Assembly (NCBI RefSeq): GCF_001428865.1 | Contig: NZ_LMIV01000001.1 | Coordinates: forward strand, 2,169,997-2,233,996 | Direction of reading: 5' to 3' | DNA from: Sphingomonas sp. Root241 | Lineage (GTDB): Bacteria; Pseudomonadota; Alphaproteobacteria; Sphingomonadales; Sphingomonadaceae | DNA: 64,000 nt | In this document: one piece after another, positions 1 to 9,269 of the stretch | Layout: every line of letters begins with the position of its first letter | Position numbering within the stretch: position 1 is the stretch's first letter | The notes under the pieces: model-generated | Database searches by the model: none | What the model saw: only the letters and a program-made list of their open reading frames with translations | What the model was told of the DNA's origin: nothing | Translations under genes and position numbers: made by a program

Positions 1-1290
1 GCTCGACTGAATGGTGACGTTACTGGTCGCGAGATTGGCGGCGAGCGCCGCGCCGGTGATGTCGCCGCCCGATGTGGCGATGGTGAAGTCCTTGGGGTCG
101 ATCAGCCATAGCCCGGTCAGGCCGTTCGCGGCGCTAGTATCGACGGTGAGGCCGTCCAGCGCCACGGTGCTGCCCGACGTCTCGATGGCCCCGCCGTCAC
201 CGGCCAGCGCTCCGCCCCGGGCGGTAATTGATCCCGCGAAGCGCGACTGGCCGTCGGACCACAGGACGATGGAACCACCCTTGCCGGTTTCGAGCGCGTC
301 GGCGCGGATCGCGCTGGCAGCGTCCATGGTCAGGCTGGCCGCACGGACGGTTGCGCCCTGTCCCTGCGCATCGCCGCCGATCAGGACGCTACCGCCTTCG
401 TTCCTCCCGGAGACATCGATGCGCGCCTGCTCGAGCGCGATGTCGCCGGTGCCGCTGACCAGGACAGATCCGCCCGCGGCATCGATCGTACCGCCCAATA
501 TGATGTTGCCGTCGCTGCCCGTCACGCTGCGCGCGGCGATGTATGCGGGCAGGTTGACCAAATTGTGGACCGCATCGCGCGCGGCATCGGCGCTGACGAC
601 CGCGCGGCCAGCGCCATGGCCCAGCACGGCGTCGGCGGGCAACGCGACCTTGAGGAATCCGTCGCCGTTCAGGTCGAGCGTGGCGCGCGTCACCGCGCCG
701 ATCGTCACGCTGCCGGCGGGCGCGCTGATCAGCCCGTTCGTGCGCACCGATCCGCCGAGCAGCGCGACGAAGCCGTTGCTGCCGGTGGCGACGGTGCCGT
801 CCATAATGGTAGCGCCGCCGGTGCCCACGAAGCTGCCGTGCCCGGCAAGGAAGTCGCCATCGGCGATGTCGAGCGTCGAGGCGACGAAGCCGCGCCCGGT
901 GCGCACCACGCCCTCGCGCGTGATCTGGATGCCGTTGGGGTTGACCAGATACACCGAACCCGTGGCGCCGATCTCGCCCGCGATGGTCGATCGGGTCGCA
1001 CCGGTGACGCGGTTGAGGATCGCCGCGTTGGCATCGGGCTGGAGGAAGCGCACCGCATTGCCCAGACCGACATCGAAGCTCTGCCAGTTGACGATCGCGC
1101 GGTTGCTCGTCTGGGTGACGGTCAAGGCGCCGCCATCGGGTGCGCCGATCTGCACCGATCCTGCCGCGACCGTCCCACCCTCGGGCAAGGCGCGTTCCTG
1201 GGCGTGCGCCACCGGCGCGGCGAGCGCACCGATCGGGACCAGCCAACTGGTGGTGCGGGCCAGGTGAAGCAAGGCGGCGCGGTACTTCAT
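1..1290 (-). CDS. TpsA-type filamentous haemagglutinin exoprotein, partial (C-terminus beyond window)
   Basis: Open reading frame entering from the left edge; only the first 430 codons are inside. The start ATG at 1290 has a strong AAGGAGGA ribosome site just upstream. Residues 1-30 look like a long signal peptide ending at AHA. Residues 31 to about 280 match the secretion (TPS) domain of two-partner secretion exoproteins: NAAILNRVTG and SVYLVNPNGI are the family hallmarks (NPNGI box). Further on, LWLIDPKDFTIATSGGDITG is typical of filamentous haemagglutinin-like proteins. It should be exported by Sec and then through its TpsB partner encoded 25 bases upstream, and act as a surface adhesin or secreted fibre. 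Total length and C-terminal function cannot be seen here. Confidence 0.9.
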   Translation of the reverse strand, partial: MKYRAALLHLARTTSWLVPIGALAAPVAHAQERALPEGGTVAAGSVQIGAPDGGALTVTQTSNRAIVNWQSFDVGLGNAVRFLQPDANAAILNRVTGATRSTIAGEIGATGSVYLVNPNGIQITREGVVRTGRGFVASTLDIADGDFLAGHGSFVGTGGATIMDGTVATGSNGFVALLGGSVRTNGLISAPAGSVTIGAVTRATLDLNGDGFLKVALPADAVLGHGAGRAVVSADAARDAVHNLVNLPAYIAARSVTGSDGNIILGGTIDAAGGSVLVSGTGDIALEQARIDVSGRNEGGSVLIGGDAQGQGATVRAASLTMDAASAIRADALETGKGGSIVLWSDGQSRFAGSITARGGALAGDGGAIETSGSTVALDGLTVDTSAANGLTGLWLIDPKDFTIATSGGDITGAALAANLATSNVTIQSS

Positions 1291-1315
1291 GACTTCATCC
1301 TCCTTGGGCCCGCGG

Positions 1316-3115
1316 TCAAAACGAGACCGCCATGGATGCGACGAGCTTGGTCTCGTCTTCGATCAGGCTTTCGGCGTGGGTGCGAGCGATCTCGGCTTCG
1401 AGCGAAACCTGGCCGCCGATCGCGGCGCGGAGCCCGCCGCCGAACGACCAGCCGGTGATCGTTCCGGGCTCCAGCGCCGTCGGCTTCGACAAAGCGCCCC
1501 GCCCGGCCGCAACGAAAAGATAGGGCGTGACGGTCACGGGATTCGCCACGACGCGGCGCTGTGCCTCGATCCGCCCGGTGAAGCCGCTGTCCACGTTGAG
1601 CGTGCCAAGATCGAACCCGGACAAGGCGTCGCCCGCATCAAGCGCGAACTGCGCGGAGGCGGGCAAGGCGCCAGACACCGAGATCTGGCCGCGCACCCGC
1701 AGCGCGAAAGTGATGGCGTCGTCGGCGCGCAACAGCGCGCTCAGGTCCGCATCGAGCTTGGTGAAGTCCGGCCTGCCGCCCTGGCGCGAGAGGCTGACGC
1801 CGCTCGCCATCGCATCGGCGCCGTCTCGAGCGCCCCAGATATCGAAGCCTTGGGTGAGCTGCAGCGCGCCGCCCAGCGTGAGCGCGCGCGAGATTGCGCT
1901 GCCCCATTCGGCGCCGAAAGTGGCAAAACGCAGCTTGTCGTTGCTGAGCATCACACCGAAGCGGCGCGCCGTCTGGCGTTCGTCGAGTATCTCGAAGCTG
2001 CCGGTCAGGTTCAGCGTTTCGCGCCGCGTGAGCACCAGCGGGTAGTGCAGTCGCAGCGACATGTGATCGAGTGCGCCCCGCACCGCCAATGCGCTGGCGG
2101 GCAGCTCTGGATCGGTGTCGGCGCGGAGATATTCGAGATTGGCGGAAAGCCCGTCCGCTCCGATCGGAACGATGCCGCCCAGCGCCGCGATATGGCGCCG
2201 CGGATGCCCGGAGAACAACCCGAAGTCGCGGGCGGTGGATGCGAAGGCGTAGACCTGCTCGCCGGCGCCCAGCACGCCGTTCGCAGCGAGCTGGAGATCG
2301 AAGGACCAATGGCCATATTCCTCGCCCAGCGGGTTGCTGGCACTCAGGCTCGCGCTCAGCGGGCGATGCCGGGCTTCGATCACCAGCTGCGCCCCGCCGG
2401 CTTGCTCACCTGGAACCAACGTGCTCTCCAGCGTCACCCCCGGCAGGCGCGAGGCGAGCAGCACGCGCCGCTCGATCTCCTCGATCCGCAATCCCTTCTT
2501 GCCCAGCAGCCCCGCAAGCCGGCGCGCAACGGCACCGCGCACGGCAGCAGGCACCCGGCTCGTATCGATCGTTTCGACGAACCCCTCGACGATGACGATG
2601 CGGACGTCGTCGCCATCCTTGAGAGTCTGCGGCGGGATCGCCGCGCGGGTCAGCACCTGCCCGTCCTGCGCATAGAGCGCCTCGATCCGGGCGGCGAGTT
2701 TGTAGAGATCGGCGACGGTGCGGCGCTGCCCCTCCAGCGCGGCAGCCAAGGGTGCGATCCGGATGGCCATCGCCGGATCGGCGCCCTCGACGCGAACCCG
2801 GCCTACGGTCAGCTGGAGCTTTTCCGCGCCCGCCGGCGCTGTGGTCGCGCGCGTCTGCGGCAACACTATGCCATCCGGTGCCGCCGGCTCGACCGGCGCG
2901 GCGGATTGCGGCGTCGTGCGGCTCGGCGGAGCGACGACCTGCGCCCTGGCCGCCATCGCGGTGCAGCCCAAAGCGAGCGCAACAAGGCCCACCCGCGCCA
3001 CGGATCGCCCGAACCGTTGGAGATGTCCCTGGGGAAGACCAGCTGCATCTGGCTGGACTGAAGGCGCCGTTCGAAGCGTCAATTTGCGTCCATTCGCAGC
3101 TTGCGACGGAGGCAT
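1316..3115 (-). CDS. TpsB outer-membrane transporter of the ShlB/FhaC/HecB family
   Basis: About 599 residues. A hydrophobic signal segment (VARVGLVALALGCTAMAARA) is followed by a proline-rich linker, POTRA-type sequence (VRIVIVEGFVETIDTSRVP) and a C-terminal beta-barrel ending in VASMAVSF, as in Omp85-superfamily TpsB proteins. It sits directly upstream of the TpsA gene in the same direction, the usual two-partner order, so it most likely secretes that exoprotein across the outer membrane. I chose the ATG at 3115; a TTG at 3142 would add nine residues and neither has a clear ribosome site. The signal segment lies unusually far from either start (about residues 35-55). Confidence 0.88.
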   Translation of the reverse strand: MPPSQAANGRKLTLRTAPSVQPDAAGLPQGHLQRFGRSVARVGLVALALGCTAMAARAQVVAPPSRTTPQSAAPVEPAAPDGIVLPQTRATTAPAGAEKLQLTVGRVRVEGADPAMAIRIAPLAAALEGQRRTVADLYKLAARIEALYAQDGQVLTRAAIPPQTLKDGDDVRIVIVEGFVETIDTSRVPAAVRGAVARRLAGLLGKKGLRIEEIERRVLLASRLPGVTLESTLVPGEQAGGAQLVIEARHRPLSASLSASNPLGEEYGHWSFDLQLAANGVLGAGEQVYAFASTARDFGLFSGHPRRHIAALGGIVPIGADGLSANLEYLRADTDPELPASALAVRGALDHMSLRLHYPLVLTRRETLNLTGSFEILDERQTARRFGVMLSNDKLRFATFGAEWGSAISRALTLGGALQLTQGFDIWGARDGADAMASGVSLSRQGGRPDFTKLDADLSALLRADDAITFALRVRGQISVSGALPASAQFALDAGDALSGFDLGTLNVDSGFTGRIEAQRRVVANPVTVTPYLFVAAGRGALSKPTALEPGTITGWSFGGGLRAAIGGQVSLEAEIARTHAESLIEDETKLVASMAVSF

Positions 3116-3169
3116 AGTGAGCGTGGATATCGGGGGTGACAATCGCTCGATATAGCTAGCTGATTTCAG

Positions 3170-4963
3170 CTATGAGGCAACGTTCGCAGCCTCCGAAAAG
3201 AGCGCAGCGGTGGCGGCAAGAAGATCCTCGGCGCGCATCGGCTTGTGAATGATCCGGCACAACGGCAATGCCGCGATCGCATCGGAATCGATCTGCGTAT
3301 CGCCGGTGATCAGCAAGGCGGGAACCGTCTTTCCGATCCGCCCGCGCAGTTGCACTATCGCTTCCACGCCCGTCTCCGCACCGCGCAGGCGCTGGTCGCA
3401 AAGCAGCAGGTCGGGCGCCGCCGCGGCAACCCGATCGAGCGCTTCGCCCACCGTCTCGGCGCTGCTGCAGGATACGCCCCATTGGCCGAACAGTGCCTCG
3501 GCGCCGATCCGGATCGCCTCTTCATCGTCGAGCACGAGCACATGTCGGGCGGGGAATTTCCCCGGCCAGGCGTCCGCCGACACCGGCTGGAAAGCGCTTT
3601 CGCTGGCGGATAGCGGCAACGAAAACCGGAAGACACTGCCCCGGCCCGGCCGCGAACGGAGTGCGATCCGCGTATCCAGCAGATCCGCCATCCGCCTGGC
3701 GATGGCCAGCCCCAGGCCGAGACCCTTTTTGCGATCGCGCTCCGGATTGCCGAGCTGGAGGAACTCCTCGAAAATGTCGGCATGGCGGTCATCGGGGATA
3801 CCGATCCCGGTATCCCATACCTCGACAACCGCCCGATCACCGCGACGCCGAGCCGCGACCAGCACGCCGCCCTGCGCGGTGTAGCGGATCGCGTTGAAGG
3901 TCAGGTTGCGCAGGATGATCAACGCAAGCGACGAATCGGACATAACGGCGATCCCCGTGTCGCGCACGGAGAACAATATGCCCTTTTCCAGGGCGACGAC
4001 CGACATCTCGTTGCCGAGCTGATCGAAGATGGCCTGCAAGGCGAAGGGGCGCGGCTTAGGGGTGATCGCCCCGGCATCGGCGCGCGAGAAATCGAGCAGC
4101 GCGTCGAGCAGTTCGGCAGTGGCGAGTTGCGCGGACTTGCTCTGGCGCACGAGAGTGCGTTGCCTGATGGTCTTCGCTTCGCCTTCCATGGCGCTGAGCA
4201 GCATCGAAAGCGCGTGGATCGGCTGGCGCAGATCGTGGCTGGCCGAGGCCAGGAAACGCGATTTGGAGAGGTTCGCCGCTTCCGCCCGCTCGCGTGCCTT
4301 CTCGAGCTCGGCGGCCTCTGCGGCCAGCCGCGTGTTCAGCGCGACATTCTCGAACCGAAGCAGGATCGAGCGCCGCATCGCCTGGGAGTTCGCATAGGCC
4401 GCGCCCCACATGCCCGCGCAGAAGATCATCTCGAAAAGGGTGAAATTGCCGAGCGCCGTCTCATGTGCGGCGGTGGATTGCAGCCCGGTCAGCATCGCCA
4501 GATAGACGGCGATATAGCAAGAGAATATCCGGAAGGTGGCCCCATAGGTCATCACCGCGCCGCAGCACACGCCGGAAAGGACCGCGAAAATCAGGAGCAT
4601 CTGTGATCCGGTTGCCGACTGGTAGGTGAGCCAGGGCAGCGTGGTCCAGCCGAGTGCGTGGAGGGACTGGGTGATGCACAGCCGCATCTCGATTTTCGCA
4701 GGCGACGCGACGACATCGGCGTCCGAGACGAACCATCTGAGTTCGATCAGTTCGCCGACCTTCAAGACGACCTGAACGGCGAGCCACCCAGCGATGACGG
4801 CGCCGGCATCGCGCACGTACCAGGCGACCACGAACGAAGCCGCCAACGTCGATAGGTTCGACTGGCGCAGCATCGCGTAGACCAGGCGCAATTGCTCGAT
4901 CAGTATGTCGCGCTCGGCGACGCCCTCGGGCAGCGCGTCGGTGCTGCGGAGCGGTCCGCTCAT
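3170..4963 (-). CDS. Membrane hybrid histidine kinase with C-terminal receiver
   Basis: 597 residues. The N-terminal 195 residues hold about five to six hydrophobic segments. A coiled linker (about 205-235) leads to a HisKA domain with phospho-acceptor His243 in ASHDLRQPIHAL, then an ATPase domain with N-box NLTFNAIRY, DTGIGIP and GLGLGLAIAR, then a receiver domain (about 474-590) with Asp523 in LLLCDQRL. No periplasmic sensor domain is visible, so the membrane part may itself sense. The start ATG overlaps the stop of the upstream response regulator by four bases (ATGA), so both are cotranslated. The tpsB-tpsA pair lies immediately downstream in the same direction, which suggests that this system controls surface-protein secretion; that target is inference. 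Confidence 0.85.
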   Translation of the reverse strand: MSGPLRSTDALPEGVAERDILIEQLRLVYAMLRQSNLSTLAASFVVAWYVRDAGAVIAGWLAVQVVLKVGELIELRWFVSDADVVASPAKIEMRLCITQSLHALGWTTLPWLTYQSATGSQMLLIFAVLSGVCCGAVMTYGATFRIFSCYIAVYLAMLTGLQSTAAHETALGNFTLFEMIFCAGMWGAAYANSQAMRRSILLRFENVALNTRLAAEAAELEKARERAEAANLSKSRFLASASHDLRQPIHALSMLLSAMEGEAKTIRQRTLVRQSKSAQLATAELLDALLDFSRADAGAITPKPRPFALQAIFDQLGNEMSVVALEKGILFSVRDTGIAVMSDSSLALIILRNLTFNAIRYTAQGGVLVAARRRGDRAVVEVWDTGIGIPDDRHADIFEEFLQLGNPERDRKKGLGLGLAIARRMADLLDTRIALRSRPGRGSVFRFSLPLSASESAFQPVSADAWPGKFPARHVLVLDDEEAIRIGAEALFGQWGVSCSSAETVGEALDRVAAAAPDLLLCDQRLRGAETGVEAIVQLRGRIGKTVPALLITGDTQIDSDAIAALPLCRIIHKPMRAEDLLAATAALFSEAANVAS

Positions 4964-5535
4964 TTGATCAAGCGCAGCCGCCGGGCCTCGTAGACGGCTT
5001 GCGTCCGGTTAGCGACGCGCAGGGCGCGGAAAATCGCCTGGACGTGCACCTGCACCGTGAAGGTCGACAGCTCCAGGCGATTGGCGATCGCCTTGTTCGA
5101 TAGTCCTTCCCGTATCAACTCGGCGATCTCGACCTGCCTCGCCGTCAGGCTCGTCGATTCCTGCTGCTCGCCCCCCGGAATTGCGTCTCGGATCAGCGAG
5201 ACCAGATGCTCGGGATCCTCCGCTTTCGACAGGCAAGCGGTAACGCCCATTGCGGAAGCGCGCTCGACGATCTCGGCATCGACTTGAGAGCTGACCAGGA
5301 TGATCCTGGCGCCCGGCCAGAATTTCCGGATCTCGGGAATGGCATCGATACCGTCGCGCCCTTCGAGCTTTACGTCGAGCAAAATGGCATCGGGAAGCTC
5401 GAGCGCCTCGCGCATCGCCTCCTCGATCGAGTGATAGGCCCGGAACCTGCTGCCCGGAAGGCGCTGCTCGACGACGAGTTCGAGGCCGGCACGAAACAGG
5501 CCATGATCGTCGATTGCGACAATGTCGTAGCGCAT
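4960..5535 (-). CDS. NarL/FixJ-type response regulator
   Basis: 191 residues. An N-terminal receiver domain carries the acidic pair Asp9-Asp10 and phospho-acceptor Asp54 in AILLDVKLEGRDG. The C-terminal LuxR-type helix-turn-helix (about 128-185) includes LTARQVEIAELI and LSNKAIANRL. It is the first gene of a four-gene run (regulator, hybrid kinase, tpsB, tpsA) and overlaps the kinase by four bases. It should bind DNA when phosphorylated by the kinase; whether it activates tpsB-tpsA cannot be read from the sequence. The 280 bases upstream contain no recognised gene. Confidence 0.87.
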   Translation of the reverse strand: MRYDIVAIDDHGLFRAGLELVVEQRLPGSRFRAYHSIEEAMREALELPDAILLDVKLEGRDGIDAIPEIRKFWPGARIILVSSQVDAEIVERASAMGVTACLSKAEDPEHLVSLIRDAIPGGEQQESTSLTARQVEIAELIREGLSNKAIANRLELSTFTVQVHVQAIFRALRVANRTQAVYEARRLRLIK

Positions 5536-5815
5536 CGATCGCCCCCATTCGAGTACGGCTGTGCCCCTTCAAGATCGCGCAGATTCTCGGCCTCGGCTTG
5601 TCGCACCGGATGGCCCCTTGTCAATCGGAGGGGTGGCCTAGGAGACCTCCGTTAATCACCGAGTTCCTTCGGCAAGGATGAGTGGCCGCTTTCGGGGTTC
5701 TTGATTGCGTCCTGAGTGTCTGAACACGGGCGCATTGCTGACCGGCAGCAACTGACCACAAGCCGACGTTCAAAGCCGCGGGATCCACGCCCAAAGCGCG
5801 GACGCCTCCCCGCAG

Positions 5816-6715
5816 TCAGCCATCCTTCTGCAGCCTCGACCGACCGACGTCCAGGACTGCGTCGGTAAGTGTCTTCAATGCAGTCGCGTGCAGCCGCGTC
5901 ACAGTCCAGAAGAGCTTTACGCTAGTTGGCATTCCCGGCGTCAACTCAACGAGTTCCTCATTGGCGATCCGGGGGCGAGCGAGGATGGTGGGGTGCATAG
6001 CCCAGGCCATTCCCTGAAGCGCGAAGTTGAGAAATCCCGATGTCGACGGAACCCAGTGCGTCGGCGCATCGAGCTCGATTCCATGCGCCTCCCTTGCCCA
6101 CCGGGCTTGGAGGTTGTCGCGACGCTCGAAGCGCAGGCATGGTGCGCGGCGGAGAGCTTCTTCGGTCACACCGTCGGAAAAGTAGCGCGCTGCGAAGTCG
6201 GGACTGCAGCAGGCGAGATACTCCAGGCTCCCGAGTTCGATGGTCTTGCATCCCTGAACGGTTCCGGGGTCGGCGGATACGGCGCCCATGACCTCGCCTG
6301 ATCGCAACCGATCGGCAGTCAGCGCCTCGTCCTCAATGATGAATTCCAGGAGATAGCCGCTCGCCTTCGCGAAGTTGGCTGCTGCCTGCGGGAACCATGT
6401 GGCGATGCTGTCCGAATTGACGGCAACCTTCAACGTTGTGGGAACGTCGTCGACCCCGGTGGAAAGCGATGTGGCCAGCGCGAGATCGGCTTCAAGCAGC
6501 TGGACTTGATCGACATGGGCACAAAGCCGCCTGCCAAGATCGGTGGCCACGCATGGTTGTCCTCGGACGATCAGGATGCTTCCCAGCCGCTCCTCGATCG
6601 TCCGCACACGCTGCGACACCGCCGAGGGCGTGATGCCAAGCCGCTCCGCGGCGCGCTCGAAGCTCCCTTCGCGAACGACGAAAGCGACAGCCGAGAGCGC
6701 TGCATAGTCAAGCAT
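5816..6715 (-). CDS. argP: LysR-family regulator, ArgP-like
   Basis: 299 residues. An N-terminal winged helix (FERAAERLGITPSAVSQRVR) is followed by a substrate-binding-type effector domain. The opening MLDYAALSAVAFVVREGSFE and the retained ArgP-like helix closely resemble ArgP/IciA, the lysine- and arginine-responsive activator of the exporter gene argO. It is divergent from a LysE/ArgO exporter gene with only 63 bases between the starts, the classical arrangement for this pair. It therefore most likely activates the neighbouring exporter when basic amino acids accumulate. The ligand is inferred from the family. Confidence 0.85.
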   Translation of the reverse strand: MLDYAALSAVAFVVREGSFERAAERLGITPSAVSQRVRTIEERLGSILIVRGQPCVATDLGRRLCAHVDQVQLLEADLALATSLSTGVDDVPTTLKVAVNSDSIATWFPQAAANFAKASGYLLEFIIEDEALTADRLRSGEVMGAVSADPGTVQGCKTIELGSLEYLACCSPDFAARYFSDGVTEEALRRAPCLRFERRDNLQARWAREAHGIELDAPTHWVPSTSGFLNFALQGMAWAMHPTILARPRIANEELVELTPGMPTSVKLFWTVTRLHATALKTLTDAVLDVGRSRLQKDG

Positions 6716-6743
6716 GACTTAGCAATGCTTCATCGGGGTAACA

Positions 6744-6755
6744 AAAACAAGTTTT
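6744..6755. promoter_or_regulatory. Small palindrome between argP and argO
   Basis: AAAACAAGTTTT, a 5-base inverted repeat with a 2-base centre, in the AT-rich part of the 63-base divergent promoter region. LysR-type sites are usually longer T-N11-A dyads, so this may be only part of the ArgP site or may overlap a promoter element. Confidence 0.3.
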
Positions 6756-6778
6756 ACTGAACTGCGCTGCATCGCCAC

Positions 6779-7408
6779 ATGAACGGCATGACCCCTATCT
6801 TTCCGACCTTCGTGATGGGCTTCGCCATGTCGGGTGCTCTCATCATGGCGATCGGTGCGCAGAACCTCTTCGTGCTCCGTCAGGGCCTTAAGCGCGAACA
6901 TGTTGGCCCGATCGTGCTGTTCTGCGGCTGCGCCGATGCGCTGCTCATCGCCGCCGGTGTTGGCGGCGTGGGCGCCCTGCTCGGGGCGATGCCTCAGCTG
7001 ACGATGGCACTGACCGTTGGCGGCGCCCTCTTTCTGAGCTGGTATGGCTTCAAGGCGTTCCAGCGAATGATGGCGCCCGAGGCAATGACCGTCACGACGC
7101 AAGGCAGCGTAGCGCTTGGCCGCGCCCTTGGCACGGCAGCGGCCTTCACCCTGCTCAACCCGCATGTCTATCTCGACACGGTTCTGCTGATGGGGGCAGC
7201 GGGTTCGGCCCATACGCCCGCGCTCCGGCCGGTGTTCGTCGCTGGTGCGGCGACAGCAAGTATCATCTGGTTTGCCGCGCTCGGTTACGGCGCCCGTATC
7301 CTAACGCCGCTGTTCGCCCGTCCGGCCGCCTGGAAGGTCCTCGATGCGGTTGTGGGCATTGTGATGCTGACGCTGGCGGCGACGCTCATCGGGAGAGTAT
7401 TGGCATGA
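6779..7408 (+). CDS. argO: LysE/ArgO-family basic amino acid exporter
   Basis: 209 residues with about six hydrophobic segments. The N-terminal GFAMSGALIMAIGAQNLFVL is the diagnostic LysE/ArgO motif (G-IGAQN-FVL). It is an inner-membrane exporter, known in the family for arginine, lysine or canavanine. The gene is divergent from the ArgP-like regulator and probably controlled by it. ATG at 6779 was taken; an in-frame ATG at 6788 is also possible and no strong ribosome site separates them. Confidence 0.88.
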   Translation: MNGMTPIFPTFVMGFAMSGALIMAIGAQNLFVLRQGLKREHVGPIVLFCGCADALLIAAGVGGVGALLGAMPQLTMALTVGGALFLSWYGFKAFQRMMAPEAMTVTTQGSVALGRALGTAAAFTLLNPHVYLDTVLLMGAAGSAHTPALRPVFVAGAATASIIWFAALGYGARILTPLFARPAAWKVLDAVVGIVMLTLAATLIGRVLA

Positions 7409-7556
7409 GCAGCTTCTCGCCACGCCGTCTGTCCGTCGGCAATGACGCGACATTCGTCCAATCCCAAACCTCGAGACTCCGGCAGGCGCTGAAAGCGTTT
7501 CTCCGCCAAATCGTCACCGTGTCCGAGACCGCTGTTCGGCGCCGATACGATGCTCC

Positions 7557-7955
7557 TTGGAAGCGCTGCACGGACCTCGATCGTCCTTCAAACGTCCACG
7601 ACCGAAGGAACTGAATTGGTGGCGTGGATCGTTCTCCGCTATCGCCGTGATCACCGAGACCTGCTGGGCCCTCAGCCTGAAGTGGGCAACTACGCAGCGC
7701 AGCCGGGCCGCATCGGTGCTCATCGCCGTGGACTTCGCCCACATGGGGCCTGCTGGCGGCTGCGATGCGATCGCTGCCGGCATGATCGAGAACGGCATGT
7801 CGGCGAGGTTCGCGGACGCGCTGATCGGGAGCGCGACGAGCTTCAACAATGGTGAGCGCTGTGCGCTCGAGGCACCTGAGCCCGCGGAACACCACCCGAC
7901 CAGATTGGAACGCTGGACCGAAGAAATCTTCGGTGCATCACGGCACACCGCCTGA
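7557..7955 (+). pseudogene. Possible C-terminal remnant of an NmrA-like NAD(P)-binding protein
   Basis: An open frame whose last 60 residues (AAGMIENGMSARFADALI, then PAEHHPTRLERWTEEIF) resemble the C-terminal end of NmrA/NAD(P)H-binding reductases, where a gap of about 15 residues precedes a T-R-P-xx-Ψ-E-x-W/F pattern. No Rossmann GxxGxxG start, no good start codon and no upstream portion are visible in any frame between 7409 and 7557. I read it as a decayed fragment; the similarity is from memory and weak. Confidence 0.3.
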
Positions 7956-7991
7956 ACTGGCAATCAATTGTATAACTGGAGGATCCCGAAA

Positions 7992-8618
7992 ATGAGAAAG
8001 CTCGTTCTTCAGATGCAAATGTCGGTCGACGGCTTTGTCGGCGCCGATGGCGACCACGATTGGCTCGTCTGGAACTGGGGCGACGACAACCGCTGGGACG
8101 AGGAATTGAAACGAGATTTCAACGCCCACTTCCAGTCCGTCGACACCATATTGTTGAGCCGCAAGATGGCGGAGGAAGGCTATCTGTCTCATTGGGGCAA
8201 TGCGGCGAAAAGATATCCGCAGGACCCGTTCTATGCCTTCGCGAAGCGTATCATCGATGTGCAAAAGGTGGTGCCGAGCGACAGGCTGGAAGAGCCCCGA
8301 TGGGAGCGTACGCTAGTCACAAGCGGAGACCTTCCGCGTGAAGTTGGCGCGTTGAAAGCCGAGGAAGGTCGCAACATTGCCGTCTTCGGTGGTGCGGGTT
8401 TTGCCTCGGCATTGATTGCGGCCGGACTGGTGGACGAGTTCCAATTCTACATCAATCCGGCGGCCCTTGGCGGCGGAACCGGCATCTTCGGCCGGGCCGG
8501 CTTCGGCAAGCTTCGCCTACTTGGCTCAAAGGCCTATGAATGCGGCATCGTGGTGAGCCGTTACGTTCCGGCTGCCCAGGGTCACAGCTTCACGCCGATC
8601 GAAGGCCTCGACCTTTAA
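7992..8618 (+). CDS. Dihydrofolate-reductase-family (RibD C-terminal domain) protein
   Basis: 208 residues from the ATG at 7992, chosen because GGAGGA lies nine bases upstream; an earlier in-frame start at 7968 lacks one. The opening MRKLVLQMQMSVDGFVGADG and the glycine motif FGGAGFASALIAAGLVDEF are typical of the stand-alone RibD_C/YyaP group. Members bind NADPH and share the reductase fold but are generally not the cell's folate reductase; the true substrate is unknown. It stands alone after a gene remnant and its end overlaps the convergent small gene by four bases. Confidence 0.8.
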   Translation: MRKLVLQMQMSVDGFVGADGDHDWLVWNWGDDNRWDEELKRDFNAHFQSVDTILLSRKMAEEGYLSHWGNAAKRYPQDPFYAFAKRIIDVQKVVPSDRLEEPRWERTLVTSGDLPREVGALKAEEGRNIAVFGGAGFASALIAAGLVDEFQFYINPAALGGGTGIFGRAGFGKLRLLGSKAYECGIVVSRYVPAAQGHSFTPIEGLDL

Positions 8619-8923
8619 CTGCGGTAGATCGTGTAGCTGATGAAGTAATACGGATTCTCAGCGCCTACGGAAGTGACCATCACTGCCATCGTGTGGGGCA
8701 CGCCGACCACCGACAAACCCCGCAGCGTCGCAGCCGTGCCGAGGTCGGGCTTACCCGACAGGATCAGTGTCCCATTCTCGATGCGGAGGTTGATCGGTGC
8801 ATTCGGCTCGAAGCGTAGCGGCATCGGCCCGCTTGGAAGCGAAAGGGCATAAGCATTCGCGTCCGACGGAACCAGCACAGAGCCTTCGACGGCTGCAGCC
8901 TTGCCGTTGACAAGCAATCCCAT
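8615..8923 (-). CDS. Conserved-looking hypothetical protein, 102 residues
   Basis: Starts at ATG 8923, with a GGAGGGG ribosome site six bases upstream; longer in-frame extensions contain low-complexity arginine-rich sequence and were discarded. The protein is mainly beta-rich with no signal peptide or membrane segment: a N-terminal MGLLVNGKAAAVEG, a middle with PLRFEPNAPINLRIENG, and an end YYFISYTIYRS. I do not recognise a family. It is convergent with the reductase gene and alone on its strand. Confidence 0.55.
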   Translation of the reverse strand: MGLLVNGKAAAVEGSVLVPSDANAYALSLPSGPMPLRFEPNAPINLRIENGTLILSGKPDLGTAATLRGLSVVGVPHTMAVMVTSVGAENPYYFISYTIYRS

Positions 8924-9269
8924 CGACCCCTCCGTTTCCTTGATAAATTTGGAGATAGCTGCCTGAGCGTGGCTCAATAAGGAGCGGCCTGGGGTCGGTT
9001 TTTGGGCCGACAGCGGACGGGCCGCTTTCGGAAGCCGAAGGCGGATAGCTGCCGTTCTGGCGGACACGAGGAATGTTCGGAGAGGCTCCGGCCGACGCCG
9101 ATGGCCGCAGCAGCCGAAGCACCGCGCCACGTGAAGTCCGAGCGCCGCGAGCCCGATCTACTCTCGCTTCCCACCTGCCCCCTCTCGTTCATTGTCGACT
9201 TTAACAGTGCCGTACCTGGATGGGCGAAGCCACTCCCGATTTCTCGTCCACCGCGGCGATATGGTATTC
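8924..9269. other. Gap without recognisable gene
   Basis: 346 bases between a small hypothetical gene and the GH115 gene. Both strands carry open frames, but they are arginine/proline-rich, overlap one another and lack ribosome sites. No tRNA, repeat or clear terminator was seen. Confidence 0.5.

Noticed and set aside
7405..7614. A 69-codon frame after argO
   Set aside because: No ribosome site and no recognisable sequence; it starts inside the argO stop but reads as random arginine-rich sequence.
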